Part shown: piece by piece, positions 26,931-36,209 of the stretch
Layout: every line of letters begins with the position of its first letter
Position numbering within the stretch: position 1 is the first letter of the stretch
Assembly (NCBI RefSeq): GCF_004119455.1
Contig: NZ_NRQT01000005.1
Span: forward strand, 124,001 to 188,000
Length of the DNA: 64,000 nucleotides
Source: Chryseobacterium sp. CH25
GTDB taxonomy: Bacteria; Bacteroidota; Bacteroidia; Flavobacteriales; Weeksellaceae
Reading direction: 5' to 3'
Program-made: the position numbers and the translations under genes
The notes under the pieces: generated by a model
What the model was told of the DNA's origin: nothing
The model's input: only the letters and a program-made list of their open reading frames with translations
Databases searched by the model: none

Positions 26931-26951
26931 AAAGAGATACTTTATATAAAA

Positions 26952-28334
26952 ATGAATTTAAAATTACGACTGACCATCCTCAGTTTTCTCCAGTTTTTTG
27001 TGTGGGGAGCATGGCTGATTACGATGGCGAACTTCTGGTTTGGTACTAAACATTGGGAAGGAACACAGTTTGGAGCTGTTTTCGGAACCATGGGAATTGC
27101 TTCTATCTTTATGCCAACCATTACTGGAATTATTGCTGACCGTTGGGTTAATGCCGAGCGTATCTTTTCAGTATTACATATTCTTTACGGGGCTATTCTT
27201 TTCATTTTGCCACACTCTGCAGATCCCAATTCTTTCTTTTCGGTGATGCTTGTTGCAATGTGTTTTTATATGCCTACTATTGCTTTAGCCAATTCTATTT
27301 CCTACACTATTTTAAAAAATAATAATATGGATGTGGTGAAAGACTTTCCACCAATCCGTGTATGGGGAACCATCGGTTTTATTGTAGCCATGTGGATCAC
27401 TAACCTTAGTGGAAATAAAGCAACAGAAGGACAGTTTTATATTGGGGGGGCAGTAGCTATATTCTTAGGAATTTATGCCCTTACTTTACCAAAATGTCCA
27501 CCACAGAAGCTAATTGATAAAAGCTCTCCGTTATCCGAGCAGTTAGGTTTAAATGCATTCAAGCTTTTCGGAAACTATAAAATGGCTTTATTCTTTTTAT
27601 TTTCCATGCTTTTAGGAGCAGCTCTTCAATTGACAAACGCTTATGGAGATGTATTTTTAAGTGAGTTTGCTCATTTTCCAAAATATGCTGATTCATTTGT
27701 AGTACAGAGATCTACAATCATCATGTCAATTTCTCAGGTTTCTGAAACCCTTTTCATCTTGGCAATTCCTTTCTTCCTTAAGAAATTCGGTATTAAAAAA
27801 GTAATGTTAATGTCTATGCTGGCATGGGTATTAAGATTCGGTTTCTTTGCATATGGAGTACCGGACGGTTTCGGTTTATCTTTAATTATCCTTTCATGTA
27901 TCGTATACGGAATGGCCTTCGATTTCTTTAACATTTCAGGTTCACTTTTCGTAGAAACTACAACAGATAAAAATATCCGTTCATCTGCACAGGGGTTATT
28001 TATGATGATGACCAATGGTTTTGGAGCTGTTTTCGGCAGTTATATTGCAGGCTGGGCTATTGATAAATTCTTTACCCACAAGTTTACTACTGTTACAGAA
28101 TTATCAACATATCTGGAAACACCACCGGATAATCCTACATTCTTAGAAATTCTAAAGAATAGCTTTAATGCGGCTGTAAACTCAGACGGAACACTTTCTT
28201 CTGCAGTTATGGTGAAAGACTGGCATCAGATATGGCTTTCATTTGCTATCTATTCATTAGTTTTAGCTATATTTTTTGCTGTTTTGTTTAAACACAAGCA
28301 TAAGCCTGAAGATGTATCTTCAATAAAGCATTAA
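26952..28334 (+). CDS. Nucleoside permease (NupG/XapB-like MFS transporter)
   Basis: 460-residue inner-membrane protein with about 12 helices. The start MNLKLRLTILSFLQFFVWGAWLITMANFW and the GIASIFMPTITGIIADRWVNAER, IRVWGTIGFIVAMWITN and AQGLFMMMTNGFGAVFGSYIAGW segments are characteristic of the nucleoside:H+ symporter family. It shares a transcript with the upstream nuclease gene and ends at a terminator. Confidence 0.85.
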   Translation: MNLKLRLTILSFLQFFVWGAWLITMANFWFGTKHWEGTQFGAVFGTMGIASIFMPTITGIIADRWVNAERIFSVLHILYGAILFILPHSADPNSFFSVMLVAMCFYMPTIALANSISYTILKNNNMDVVKDFPPIRVWGTIGFIVAMWITNLSGNKATEGQFYIGGAVAIFLGIYALTLPKCPPQKLIDKSSPLSEQLGLNAFKLFGNYKMALFFLFSMLLGAALQLTNAYGDVFLSEFAHFPKYADSFVVQRSTIIMSISQVSETLFILAIPFFLKKFGIKKVMLMSMLAWVLRFGFFAYGVPDGFGLSLIILSCIVYGMAFDFFNISGSLFVETTTDKNIRSSAQGLFMMMTNGFGAVFGSYIAGWAIDKFFTHKFTTVTELSTYLETPPDNPTFLEILKNSFNAAVNSDGTLSSAVMVKDWHQIWLSFAIYSLVLAIFFAVLFKHKHKPEDVSSIKH

Positions 28335-28356
28335 TTCAATTAAATAATAAAAATAT

Positions 28357-28392
28357 AAAATTGCACTTTCGGTAAGGAAGTGCAATTTTTTT
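28357..28392 (+). terminator. Terminator after the nucleoside permease gene
   Basis: Stem AAAATTGCACTT / AAGTGCAATTTT followed by a T run. Confidence 0.85.
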
Positions 28393-28630
28393 GTTTTAAA
28401 CCATATCATAATCAAGCTAATCTGTTGATAAGGATAAAATGTGATTCAAAAATTATTATAATGATAATTCAGTGTTTGTAAATTGTTAATGTAATTGATA
28501 TATTAATGATAAATACTCAATATTATAAGTGTTTTATTGTGGCTAATGGTTGTTAGGGTAGAGAAATACTTGTTTGATCACAGATGATTTGGAAATGTGT
28601 TTTTTTTCGTATTTTGGCACTTTAGTAAAT

Positions 28631-29035
28631 ATGAAAAATATACAGTTATTAGGATTGTTATTAGTGGTTGTAGGGAGTTTTCTACCGTTGGTACATGTAC
28701 CCATCATAGGAAACTGGAACTATTGGAAATTAGACCATTATTTGGCTATTGCATGCTGGATTCTTGCCGCATGTGCAGTTTTTGGAATTGTAAATAACAG
28801 TGCAAAAATCGTAAGATTCTTTGGAATCCTGCTTATTCTTTTATTTGCATTCACTTTGGTAGCTGTTAAATTACAGTCTTTAGACTACTTCAGCTTTTTA
28901 CCTTTTAAATCATGGAGAGAAGCTTTTGCAGGGGTTGTGAAATTAAAATGGGGCTGGGCTGTAGAATTTTTAGGAGCTTTTCTAATGGTTTTTGCAGGAA
29001 ATAGTAAAAAAGTAAATCAACGAACTCAAATATAA
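28631..29035 (+). CDS. Small membrane protein with four hydrophobic segments
   Basis: 134 residues from the ATG at 28631, with hydrophobic helices near 3-22, 35-52, 60-80 and 105-125 (LLGLLLVVVGSFLPLVHV, LAIACWILAACAVFGIV, LLILLFAFTLVAVKL, WAVEFLGAFLMVFAG). The frame is open for 19 more codons upstream, but a TATTTTGG promoter-like box lies in that part, so the internal ATG is preferred. No family is recognised. The stop is one base from the next ATG, so the two genes are translationally coupled. Confidence 0.65.
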   Translation: MKNIQLLGLLLVVVGSFLPLVHVPIIGNWNYWKLDHYLAIACWILAACAVFGIVNNSAKIVRFFGILLILLFAFTLVAVKLQSLDYFSFLPFKSWREAFAGVVKLKWGWAVEFLGAFLMVFAGNSKKVNQRTQI

Positions 29036-29036
29036 T

Positions 29037-29447
29037 ATGAACGTTTTAAAAGCATCTTTAGCTGGGATATTATTGTTGATGGCCACACAGGCTAAATCTC
29101 AGAAAACGGAACAGAAAAAGCCTGATAATCCAACGAAATGTACCAATATAAAAGAAGGGAAATTTCTACGGGCTAATTATCCGGAATCTATCTGGCATAT
29201 GACCATTAAGGATAATGTTCAGACCGAATATTTTAACAACGGAAAAGATTTTATAAAATCTACACTGGTTTTTATTGATGACTGCAACTATAAAGCAATT
29301 GTGATGGAGAAATCAGATAAGAGAGATCCTACACAAATTGGAGATGTTTTCAATAATAAAGTGGTAGCTACTCAGGATAACCTTTTGAAACTTAATATTA
29401 AGGTTGAAGGGTCACAGTTTGATGTTGTATACAGAAAAGTAAAATAA
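29037..29447 (+). CDS. Small secreted protein of unknown function
   Basis: 136 residues: signal peptide (1-21, ATQAKSQ), a Lys-rich linker, then a compact domain beginning CTNIKEGKFLRANYPESIWHMTI and containing FIDDCNYKAIVMEKSDKRDPTQIGDVF. Proteins of this shape in Chryseobacterium have carried the misleading label DNA topoisomerase IV, but nothing here resembles a topoisomerase. The two Cys residues (CTNI and DDCN) could form a disulfide. Directly coupled to the preceding membrane protein gene. Confidence 0.7.
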   Translation: MNVLKASLAGILLLMATQAKSQKTEQKKPDNPTKCTNIKEGKFLRANYPESIWHMTIKDNVQTEYFNNGKDFIKSTLVFIDDCNYKAIVMEKSDKRDPTQIGDVFNNKVVATQDNLLKLNIKVEGSQFDVVYRKVK

Positions 29448-29505
29448 ATTTAATTATAAAGATGAAGCTTGGGCTTCGTTTTGGCTAAAAATAAAAATTA
29501 TATAC

Positions 29506-30684
29506 ATGAAAGAAGTATTCATTGTTTCCGCAGTAAGAACACCTATGGGGAGTTTTATGGGAAGTTTGTCAACAGTTCCGGCTACTAAATTAGGAGCTAC
29601 TGCTGTAAAAGGAGCATTAGATAAAATTGGTTTAGATCCTGCTAACGTTCAGGAAATTTATATGGGTAATGTACTACAGGCAGGAGAAGGACAGGCGCCG
29701 GCTCGTCAGGTAGCTTTAGGAGCAGGTCTTTCTATCAATACACCTTCTACAACAGTTAATAAAGTATGTGCTTCAGGAATGAAAGCTGTAACAATGGCTG
29801 CACAGGCAATCAAAGCTGGTGATGCAGAAGTAATTGTTGCAGGAGGTATGGAAAACATGTCTTTGGTTCCTCACTATTACAATGCAAGAGTAGCTACAAA
29901 GCTGGGAGATATCAAAATGCTTGATGGTATGGTGTTGGACGGTCTTACAGACGTATACAACAAAGTACACATGGGAGTATGTGCAGAGAAATGTGCTGTT
30001 GATTACAGTATCACAAGAGAAGATCAGGATAATTTTGCCATAGAATCTTATAAAAGATCTGCAAAAGCTTGGAGCGAAGGGAAATTCAACGAAGAAATTG
30101 TACCGGTTTCTATTCCTCAGAGAAAAGGAGAGCCTGTAATTTTTGCTGAAGATGAAGAGTACAAAGCAGTAAACTTCGACAGAATTACAACACTTCCAAC
30201 AGTTTTCAAAAAAGAAGAAGGAACTGTAACGGCTGCTAACGCTTCTACATTAAATGACGGAGCATCTGCATTAATCCTTGTTTCTAAAGAAAAAATGGAA
30301 GAACTAGGATTAAAGCCACTAGCAAAGATTGTTTCTTACGCTGATGCAGCACAGGAGCCTGAAAACTTTACAACTGCTCCGGCTAAAGCTTTACCTATCG
30401 CTCTTAAAAAAGCAGGATTAGAAGTATCAGATATCGATTTCTTCGAATTTAATGAAGCTTTCTCAGTAGTAGGATTAGCTAACAACAAAATCTTAGGATT
30501 AGATGCTTCTAAAGTAAACGTAAACGGTGGAGCGGTAGCATTAGGACACCCACTGGGAAGTTCAGGATCAAGAATCATTGTAACATTAATCAACGTATTA
30601 AAGCAGAATAATGCTAAATATGGAGCTGCAGCTATCTGTAACGGTGGTGGTGGTGCTTCTGCTATTGTGATTGAAAATATCTAA
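29506..30684 (+). CDS. Acetyl-CoA C-acyltransferase (thiolase)
   Basis: 392-residue thiolase joining or splitting acetyl-CoA units. Catalytic residues: Cys88 in NKVCASGMKA, His348 in ALGHPLGSSG, Cys378 in AICNGGGGAS; GGMENMS and NEAFSVVGLA are also present. Full length. Could serve acetoacetyl-CoA formation for the mevalonate pathway (mevalonate kinase lies 2 kb downstream) or beta-oxidation with etfBA; the sequence does not decide. No clear promoter box just upstream. Confidence 0.94.
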   Translation: MKEVFIVSAVRTPMGSFMGSLSTVPATKLGATAVKGALDKIGLDPANVQEIYMGNVLQAGEGQAPARQVALGAGLSINTPSTTVNKVCASGMKAVTMAAQAIKAGDAEVIVAGGMENMSLVPHYYNARVATKLGDIKMLDGMVLDGLTDVYNKVHMGVCAEKCAVDYSITREDQDNFAIESYKRSAKAWSEGKFNEEIVPVSIPQRKGEPVIFAEDEEYKAVNFDRITTLPTVFKKEEGTVTAANASTLNDGASALILVSKEKMEELGLKPLAKIVSYADAAQEPENFTTAPAKALPIALKKAGLEVSDIDFFEFNEAFSVVGLANNKILGLDASKVNVNGGAVALGHPLGSSGSRIIVTLINVLKQNNAKYGAAAICNGGGGASAIVIENI

Positions 30685-30761
30685 TATTCTGTTTCAGAGT
30701 ATATTACCATTAAGGAATCGATAATTTTTTTAAAATCTTATCCATTTCTTAATGGTTTTTC

Positions 30762-30769
30762 TATTTTTG
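30762..30769 (+). promoter_or_regulatory. -7 promoter box of the MFS gene
   Basis: TATTTTTG (TAnnTTTG), 21 bases before the ATG at 30791. Confidence 0.55.
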
Positions 30770-30790
30770 TGCTACTAATATTTATTTGAA

Positions 30791-32281
30791 ATGTCTGAAA
30801 CTGAGAATCGACAGCCCAACCACATAAAGAATAATCCGAAGATTATGAAAGCTTGGGCGGTATATGACTGGGCCAATTCCGTGTATTCCCTGGTTATTAC
30901 TTCCACTATTTTCCCCATTTATTACTCTATTCTTACCACAGCGTACGAGAAAAAAGAATATGTGACGGAAACCAAAAAATGGATTGATGTTCCGGTAAGA
31001 CACGCCATCAAGATTTTTGGAAACGAATATCAGCCGGATGCTGTGTATGGATATTCATTAACCATCTCATTCTTTATCGTAGTATTATTGTCTCCTTTTT
31101 TATCTTCACTGGCAGATACCATCGGAAATAAAAAATCATTCCTGCAGTTTTTCTGCTATCTGGGAGCAACATCCTGTATGGGATTAGCCATGTTTACAGG
31201 AATGCATAATGTATTTCTGGGGCTTTTATTCAGTATTACAGCAAGTGTCGGCTTCTGGGGGAGTTTGGTGTTTTATAATTCCTTCCTTCCGGATATTGCA
31301 ACGCCGGACAGGCAGGATGCTCTTTCTGCAAAAGGATATGTCTATGGATATCTTGGCTCCGTGGTATTAGTGGTATTGTGTTTAGTTCTGATTCAGGTTT
31401 TTGCCAAAGGAGCAGCACAGCAGCTTTTATTTACAAGAATCAGCTTCCTGTTGACAGGAGCATGGTGGTTTGGGTTCTCTCAATATACCTTTAAGCACCT
31501 TCCTCAGTTTGGAGATGTAAAAGATAAGCTTCCTAAAGACCTTGTATTATTAGGCTATAAAAATATTTTCAAAAAACACGAAGAGCAAGGAGGATTCTTT
31601 GAAGTATTAAAAGATAACATGAGCTTTTACAAGGATATTGCCAAAGAAAGTTTCCATGAACTATATAAAGTAGGAGGTGAACTTTTCAAAGATAGAAATC
31701 TAAAGTTCTTCTTATCCAGTTTCTTCTTTTACAGCGTAGGAATGCAGACGATCTTCCTTATGGCAACTTTGTTCGGAAAAAGTGAAATCAATTTAGCTCA
31801 GGATAAACTGATCGGAACACTTTTGGTGATCCAGATTGAGGCTATTATCGGAGCTGTGATCTTCTCAAGATTATCCAAAAGAATCGGAAACAGAAACGTA
31901 ATTTCAATTGCTATTTTCCTATGGATCGTTGCCTGTATCTGGGCGTATTTCCTGAACAAGGAAAATCCAACAGTAGAATATCAGTTCTATGGAGTAGCAG
32001 CAGTAGTAGGATTGGTAATGGGAGGTCTTCAGGCAATGTCCAGATCTACTTATTCAAAACTACTTCCTGAAAACTCTATGGAAAACACAACCTACTTCAG
32101 TTTTTATGATGTATTGGAAAAGATTGCAATTATTATTGGAACATTTATTTTTGCCACATTAATTGAGCATTTTAATAATATGCGAATTGCAGCTTTGTCT
32201 ATGACACTATTCTTTGGTGCAGGATTGATATTGATCCGCTTCCTGAAGGTTACAATGAGAAAAGACAGAGAAACACTATAA
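30791..32281 (+). CDS. MFS transporter of the UMF1/Atg22-like family
   Basis: 496-residue membrane protein with about 12 helices. The N-terminus KAWAVYDWANSVYSLVITSTIFPIYY is diagnostic of the Atg22/UMF1 family (AYDWANSAF-type motif), as are SPFLSSLADTIGNKKSFL and GGLQAMSRSTYSKLLPE. Yeast Atg22 exports amino acids from the vacuole; the bacterial substrate is unknown. Monocistronic with terminator. Confidence 0.88.
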   Translation: MSETENRQPNHIKNNPKIMKAWAVYDWANSVYSLVITSTIFPIYYSILTTAYEKKEYVTETKKWIDVPVRHAIKIFGNEYQPDAVYGYSLTISFFIVVLLSPFLSSLADTIGNKKSFLQFFCYLGATSCMGLAMFTGMHNVFLGLLFSITASVGFWGSLVFYNSFLPDIATPDRQDALSAKGYVYGYLGSVVLVVLCLVLIQVFAKGAAQQLLFTRISFLLTGAWWFGFSQYTFKHLPQFGDVKDKLPKDLVLLGYKNIFKKHEEQGGFFEVLKDNMSFYKDIAKESFHELYKVGGELFKDRNLKFFLSSFFFYSVGMQTIFLMATLFGKSEINLAQDKLIGTLLVIQIEAIIGAVIFSRLSKRIGNRNVISIAIFLWIVACIWAYFLNKENPTVEYQFYGVAAVVGLVMGGLQAMSRSTYSKLLPENSMENTTYFSFYDVLEKIAIIIGTFIFATLIEHFNNMRIAALSMTLFFGAGLILIRFLKVTMRKDRETL

Positions 32282-32285
32282 AATC

Positions 32286-32315
32286 AAAAGACGTTATTTT
32301 TAACGTCTTTTTTTA
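32286..32315 (+). terminator. Terminator after the UMF1 gene
   Basis: Stem AAAAGACGTTA / TAACGTCTTTT, loop TTTT, T run. Confidence 0.85.
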
Positions 32316-32459
32316 TTTTTTAACTTAATATTAATTCCAGATCAGCAGTGGGATTGATTATAGAATTAATACGGAAATTTTCTGAATCCGGCATTTTTTT
32401 TGTATTTTTATATAACAATTGAGTAATGCAGAACTAAAAAACTGATAATTCGGTCCGGG

Positions 32460-32495
32460 TTTTGCTTATATTCAGCGGAATAATTTTTAACTTTG
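32460..32495 (+). promoter_or_regulatory. Promoter of the mevalonate kinase gene
   Basis: TTTTG at 32460-32464 and TAACTTTG at 32488-32495, spaced 23 bases, 20 bases before the chosen ATG at 32516. It overlaps the upstream extension of the reading frame and so helps fix the start. Confidence 0.6.
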
Positions 32496-32515
32496 CAAAA
32501 AGATTTATTGTCATT

Positions 32516-33442
32516 ATGACCAACCCTTTATTTTATGCAAAAATAATCCTGTTTGGAGAATACGGAATGATTGAAGATTCCCAGGGGCTTGTAGTACCTT
32601 ACAGCTTCTATAAAGGAACTTTAAAATTTTCAGACCTGGCTTCAGAATTTGAGCTTAATTCAAACAGACATCTGCAGAAATATTCAGACTTTCTTACAAC
32701 GCTTGATCTTTCTGATGACTTTACATTGGATATTGAGAGCTTCAAAAAAGATATTTCAAACGGACTTTTCTTCGATTCTAATATTCCGCAAGGATATGGA
32801 GTAGGAAGTTCAGGAGCTTTAGTGGCTGCTATTTTTGAAAAATATTCGATCAGCAAACTGAATTCAGATAATATCTCCAAAGAAAATCTTAAGAAATTAA
32901 AGGCGGTTTTCGGTGAAATGGAAAGCTATTTCCATGGTAAAAGTTCCGGAATGGATCCATTGATCTGCTATATGAACCTGCCAATTCTTATTGAAAATAA
33001 AGAAAATTTAGACAGAGTGTCTATTCCTGAAGGACAGGAAGGAAAAGGAGCTATTTTCCTGATTGATTCCGGAATTACAGGAGAAACAGGACCTATGATT
33101 CAGATCTTCTTTGAAAAAATGAAGACAGAAGGGTTCCGTAAAACTTTGAAAGAAGAATTTATCCGTTACAACAACGCCTGTATAGAAGCGTTCCTTAAAA
33201 AAGATATGAATCCTTTCTTCAGAAACCTTAAAAAACTTTCTCACTGGGCGTATGAACATTTCCGTCCAATGATCCCTGAAAGTATTTTTAACATCTGGAA
33301 AAAAGGTCTGGATTCTAATGCTTATTACTTAAAACTCTGCGGAAGCGGTGGTGGAGGCTATATTTTAGGCTTTACCCAGGACTATGAAAAAGCAGAAAAA
33401 ATGCTTGACGGCTTCCAAAAAGAAGTGATTTACAGATTTTAA
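32516..33442 (+). CDS. GHMP kinase, mevalonate kinase-like
   Basis: 308-residue cytoplasmic sugar-kinase-fold enzyme, most like mevalonate kinase of the isoprenoid pathway. Start MTNPLFYAKIILFGEYGMI (substrate-binding strand), ATP loop PQGYGVGSSGALVAAIF, HGKSSGMDPLICY, and the C-terminal LCGSGGGGYILGF. The longer frame from 32462 would include the promoter, so the ATG at 32516 is used. Flavobacteria make isoprenoids by the mevalonate route, and the next gene is a prenyltransferase, which supports the call. Confidence 0.88.
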   Translation: MTNPLFYAKIILFGEYGMIEDSQGLVVPYSFYKGTLKFSDLASEFELNSNRHLQKYSDFLTTLDLSDDFTLDIESFKKDISNGLFFDSNIPQGYGVGSSGALVAAIFEKYSISKLNSDNISKENLKKLKAVFGEMESYFHGKSSGMDPLICYMNLPILIENKENLDRVSIPEGQEGKGAIFLIDSGITGETGPMIQIFFEKMKTEGFRKTLKEEFIRYNNACIEAFLKKDMNPFFRNLKKLSHWAYEHFRPMIPESIFNIWKKGLDSNAYYLKLCGSGGGGYILGFTQDYEKAEKMLDGFQKEVIYRF

Positions 33443-33453
33443 ACAGGTTGGAA

Positions 33454-34383
33454 ATGAATTCTGAAAAAGAAACTTTCCAATCCAAAAATTATATCTCAAA
33501 ATCTCTATATTACAGATTTTCACAATTCGTGGGCTTTTTACTCGGAGCACGTTTTTTTGTAGCAGCTCTCCTTACATTTGCCCTTTATGTTTCCACGTTT
33601 TTCCTTTTTAATCAGGAAGAGTCTTTCAGAAATTTTGTCTTTGATTTCAAAGTACACGGGATTATTTTCTGTACTGTTCTCACCATTTTAGCAGGAGGAA
33701 TCATTAATCAGTTTTATGATCTGGAAAAAGATCATATTGTAAAACCTTTCAGAACCAGAATTCAAAGCTTCATTAAGCAGAAATATTTTCTATATGCTTA
33801 TCTGGGATTAAGTGCCATTTCGTTAGGAGTAGCCTGGATGATCTCTCATAATGTTTTCATCTTTTTTGTAGTGTATCAGTTCTTTATGTGGTTTTACAGC
33901 CATAAATTGAGCCGAATATTAATCCTGAATAATCTCACTTTTGTAAGCCTTACCCTATATCCATTCTTCGGAATGATGGTGTATTATGAAACTTTTTCTA
34001 AAAAGGTTTTCCTGATGGCTGTTTTTCTTTTTCTGATTCTTTTATGCATTGATATTGTAAAAGATACCCTAACCAGAAGTGTAGATAAAACATTTGGATA
34101 TACTACCATTCCTAATTATTTTAAAACCAGAAATACGAAGACGATCCTCATATCTTTACTCCTGATAACAATGGCTGTTTCAATGAAAATTATTATGAAA
34201 ACAGGAGTTACTGGATTTATGGCTTATTATTTTGCAGGAGGCCTGTTTGTGATGATTCTTTGCATCTATCTCTTTTTAAATTCCACCCGAAAAAGCAACT
34301 TCCTCACACTTAATATATTACGTTTATGGGTTTTTGTAGGAATTATAGCAATGCTTTTAAACGGAATTGAGCATAAATTATGA
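33454..34383 (+). CDS. UbiA family prenyltransferase
   Basis: 309-residue membrane protein with eight to nine helices. The first Asp-rich motif is NQFYDLEKDHI, the second DIVKDTLTRSVDKTFGYTTIP; both coordinate Mg2+-prenyl diphosphate. A flanking position next to mevalonate kinase suggests a role in polyprenyl or geranylgeranyl-glycerol phosphate lipid synthesis; the aromatic or glycerol acceptor is not evident. The ATG at 33454 is preferred over a TTG two codons earlier. It begins 11 bases after the kinase gene, so the pair is an operon. Confidence 0.88.
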   Translation: MNSEKETFQSKNYISKSLYYRFSQFVGFLLGARFFVAALLTFALYVSTFFLFNQEESFRNFVFDFKVHGIIFCTVLTILAGGIINQFYDLEKDHIVKPFRTRIQSFIKQKYFLYAYLGLSAISLGVAWMISHNVFIFFVVYQFFMWFYSHKLSRILILNNLTFVSLTLYPFFGMMVYYETFSKKVFLMAVFLFLILLCIDIVKDTLTRSVDKTFGYTTIPNYFKTRNTKTILISLLLITMAVSMKIIMKTGVTGFMAYYFAGGLFVMILCIYLFLNSTRKSNFLTLNILRLWVFVGIIAMLLNGIEHKL

Positions 34384-34415
34384 TAAAAATTCTTTAAATA
34401 AACTCAGGTTATTAT

Positions 34416-34423
34416 TACCTTTG
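34416..34423 (+). promoter_or_regulatory. -7 promoter box of the proline dehydrogenase gene
   Basis: TACCTTTG (TAnnTTTG), 24 bases before the ATG at 34448. Confidence 0.6.
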
Positions 34424-34447
34424 CGTAATTAAATTTAATAAATAGGA

Positions 34448-35617
34448 ATGCCCATTTTTAATGATACTAAAGTTGCATTTGCAGACAAGACAGATGCACA
34501 GTTGAGAAAGGCTTACTGGATGTTTAAAATGATTGAACAGCCCACTCTTACCAGCCTTGGAACATCCGTTCTTAATTTTACAGTACACAACAACTTTCCA
34601 TTCGTTACCGGAATTGTAAAAAGCACTTTGTTTGAGCAGTTCTGCGGTGGAGAAACCCGTGAGGAAAGTATGAAGGTAGTAAAACAGCTTTTCAAAAGAG
34701 GAGTTGGAAGTATTTTCGATTATTCCATTGAGGGGAAAGAAGATGAAGAGACTTTTGATGCAGTATGTAAGGAGATTAAAGATATCGTAAGATTTTCAGT
34801 TGGAAATCCGGCGATTCCTTTTATCGTATTTAAACCTACGGCATTCGGAAGAATTGATCTTTATGAAGCTGTTGGAAAAGGAGCCGAGCTTACGACCAGT
34901 CAAAAGGAAGAATGGGAGAGAGTGGTAAGAAGATTTGATGAAGTATGTGCTCTTTGCCATGAAAATGACAAAAAAGTGATGGTAGATGCAGAAGAAACCT
35001 GGATGCAGGATTCCGCAGACCAACTTTGTGAAGAGATGATGGAGAAATATAACCAGGAAAAACCTATCGTTTGGAATACCATCCAGATGTACAGAACAGG
35101 AAGGCTGGAATATATGGAAGCAAATCTTCAGAGAGCAAGAGAAAAGAACTATTTTATTGGATATAAGATTGTTCGTGGAGCTTATATGGAGAAAGAAAGA
35201 GCCAGAGCAGCAGAAAAGGGATATGCAGACCCTATTCAGCCTACTAAAGAAGCTTCAGATAAGAACTATAATGCAGGAATTGACTTTGTAATGAATCACC
35301 TGGATAAAGTATCTGCATTCTTTGGAACGCACAACGAAATCTCTTCCGAATTGATTATGGATAAAATGAAAGCCAAATCTTTGGAAAACGGGAATCCACA
35401 CGTTTATTTCGGACAGCTTTACGGGATGAGTGATAATATTTCCTTCTACCTGTCTGATAAAGGCTATAATGTAGCTAAATATCTTCCATATGGACCTGTA
35501 AAGGATGTAGTGCCATATCTTACGAGAAGAGCCCAGGAAAATACCTCTGTAGCCGGACAGACCGGAAGAGAGCTTGGACTGATCAAAAAAGAATTGGAAA
35601 GAAGAAAGAAACAATAA
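34448..35617 (+). CDS. Proline dehydrogenase
   Basis: 389-residue monofunctional PRODH, an FAD enzyme oxidising proline to pyrroline-5-carboxylate. TIM-barrel segments: GVGSIFDYSIEGKE, IPFIVFKPTAFGRIDLYE, VMVDAEETWMQDSADQL, WNTIQMYRTGRLEYM, GYKIVRGAYMEKERARA, FFGTHNE, VYFGQLYGMSDNISFYL, and the terminal KYLPYGPVKDVVPYLTRRAQENTS substrate region. No P5C dehydrogenase domain is fused or adjacent. Terminator follows. Confidence 0.94.
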   Translation: MPIFNDTKVAFADKTDAQLRKAYWMFKMIEQPTLTSLGTSVLNFTVHNNFPFVTGIVKSTLFEQFCGGETREESMKVVKQLFKRGVGSIFDYSIEGKEDEETFDAVCKEIKDIVRFSVGNPAIPFIVFKPTAFGRIDLYEAVGKGAELTTSQKEEWERVVRRFDEVCALCHENDKKVMVDAEETWMQDSADQLCEEMMEKYNQEKPIVWNTIQMYRTGRLEYMEANLQRAREKNYFIGYKIVRGAYMEKERARAAEKGYADPIQPTKEASDKNYNAGIDFVMNHLDKVSAFFGTHNEISSELIMDKMKAKSLENGNPHVYFGQLYGMSDNISFYLSDKGYNVAKYLPYGPVKDVVPYLTRRAQENTSVAGQTGRELGLIKKELERRKKQ

Positions 35618-35640
35618 TAATTGTTGTTATAAAATAAAGA

Positions 35641-35670
35641 AAAGATCTACAGAATATGTAGGTCTTTTTT
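35641..35670 (+). terminator. Terminator after the proline dehydrogenase gene
   Basis: Stem AAAGATCTACA / TGTAGGTCTTT, loop GAATA, then TTT. Confidence 0.8.
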
Positions 35671-35836
35671 ATTTGAGCTATTCTAAAAAATTATTGTATT
35701 TATTATAGATTCTTTAATTTACAAACTACACTTTGTATTTGTAATTAACTAACCTTTTACTGTTAATAGTAATTATTTATTAAAATAATTCAATTTTTAT
35801 TGATGATTTGGTTTTTAATTTTTATATTTGATAAAA

Positions 35837-36092
35837 CTATAAAAAACTGATATGTGAGTAAAAATACCTGCTGCGATTCTGTTATAATGTGACAGGATTT
35901 TTGGGTTTCTGAATGCATTAATTGTCTATATAAATTCGTTAAAATTCTTGGGTGTACACATTTAAATGAGTAATGAAAAAGCTTAAACAACCCCCGAAAT
36001 TTACCAAATTAAAAAAAACAAAATAAAGCAAATAGCTTTAGTTTTCTTCTTCAAATATTTTTTGCCTGGCCTTTTTCTTGGCCAGGTTTTTA
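35837..36092 (+). ncRNA. Candidate small RNA or peptide-coding transcript
   Basis: The start and end are bounded by a promoter and an orphan terminator. TTG at 35800-35802 and TATATTTG at 35823-35830 (20 bases apart) form a good promoter; about 235 bases on, CCTGGCC (36065-36071) / GGCCAGG (36080-36086) with an eight-base loop and T run forms a strong terminator. Between them there is no ORF longer than 17 codons: an ATG at 35973 opens MKKLKQPPKFTKLKKTK, a very basic peptide. A short hairpin CTGT/ACAG lies near 35880. The region is therefore either a regulatory RNA or a tiny-peptide mRNA. No known RNA family was recognised. Confidence 0.35.
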
Positions 36093-36098
36093 ATTTTT
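36065..36098 (+). terminator. Orphan terminator not attached to a large gene
   Basis: GC-rich stem CCTGGCC / GGCCAGG with loop TTTTTCTT and a following T-rich tail, 450 bases beyond the last coding gene. Confidence 0.7.
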
Positions 36099-36209
36099 TT
36101 ACTTATAATTAATGAATTTATTTCACCTTTATTCTTTCAATATACCTCAATTATTATATGAAATTTTAGCTTCAAAAAATTCGATTTTAAGTTTTTCATA
36201 AGAATAATT

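Noticed and set aside
29037..29447. DNA topoisomerase IV subunit
   Set aside because: This label exists for similar small proteins, but the protein has a signal peptide and none of the topoisomerase motifs.
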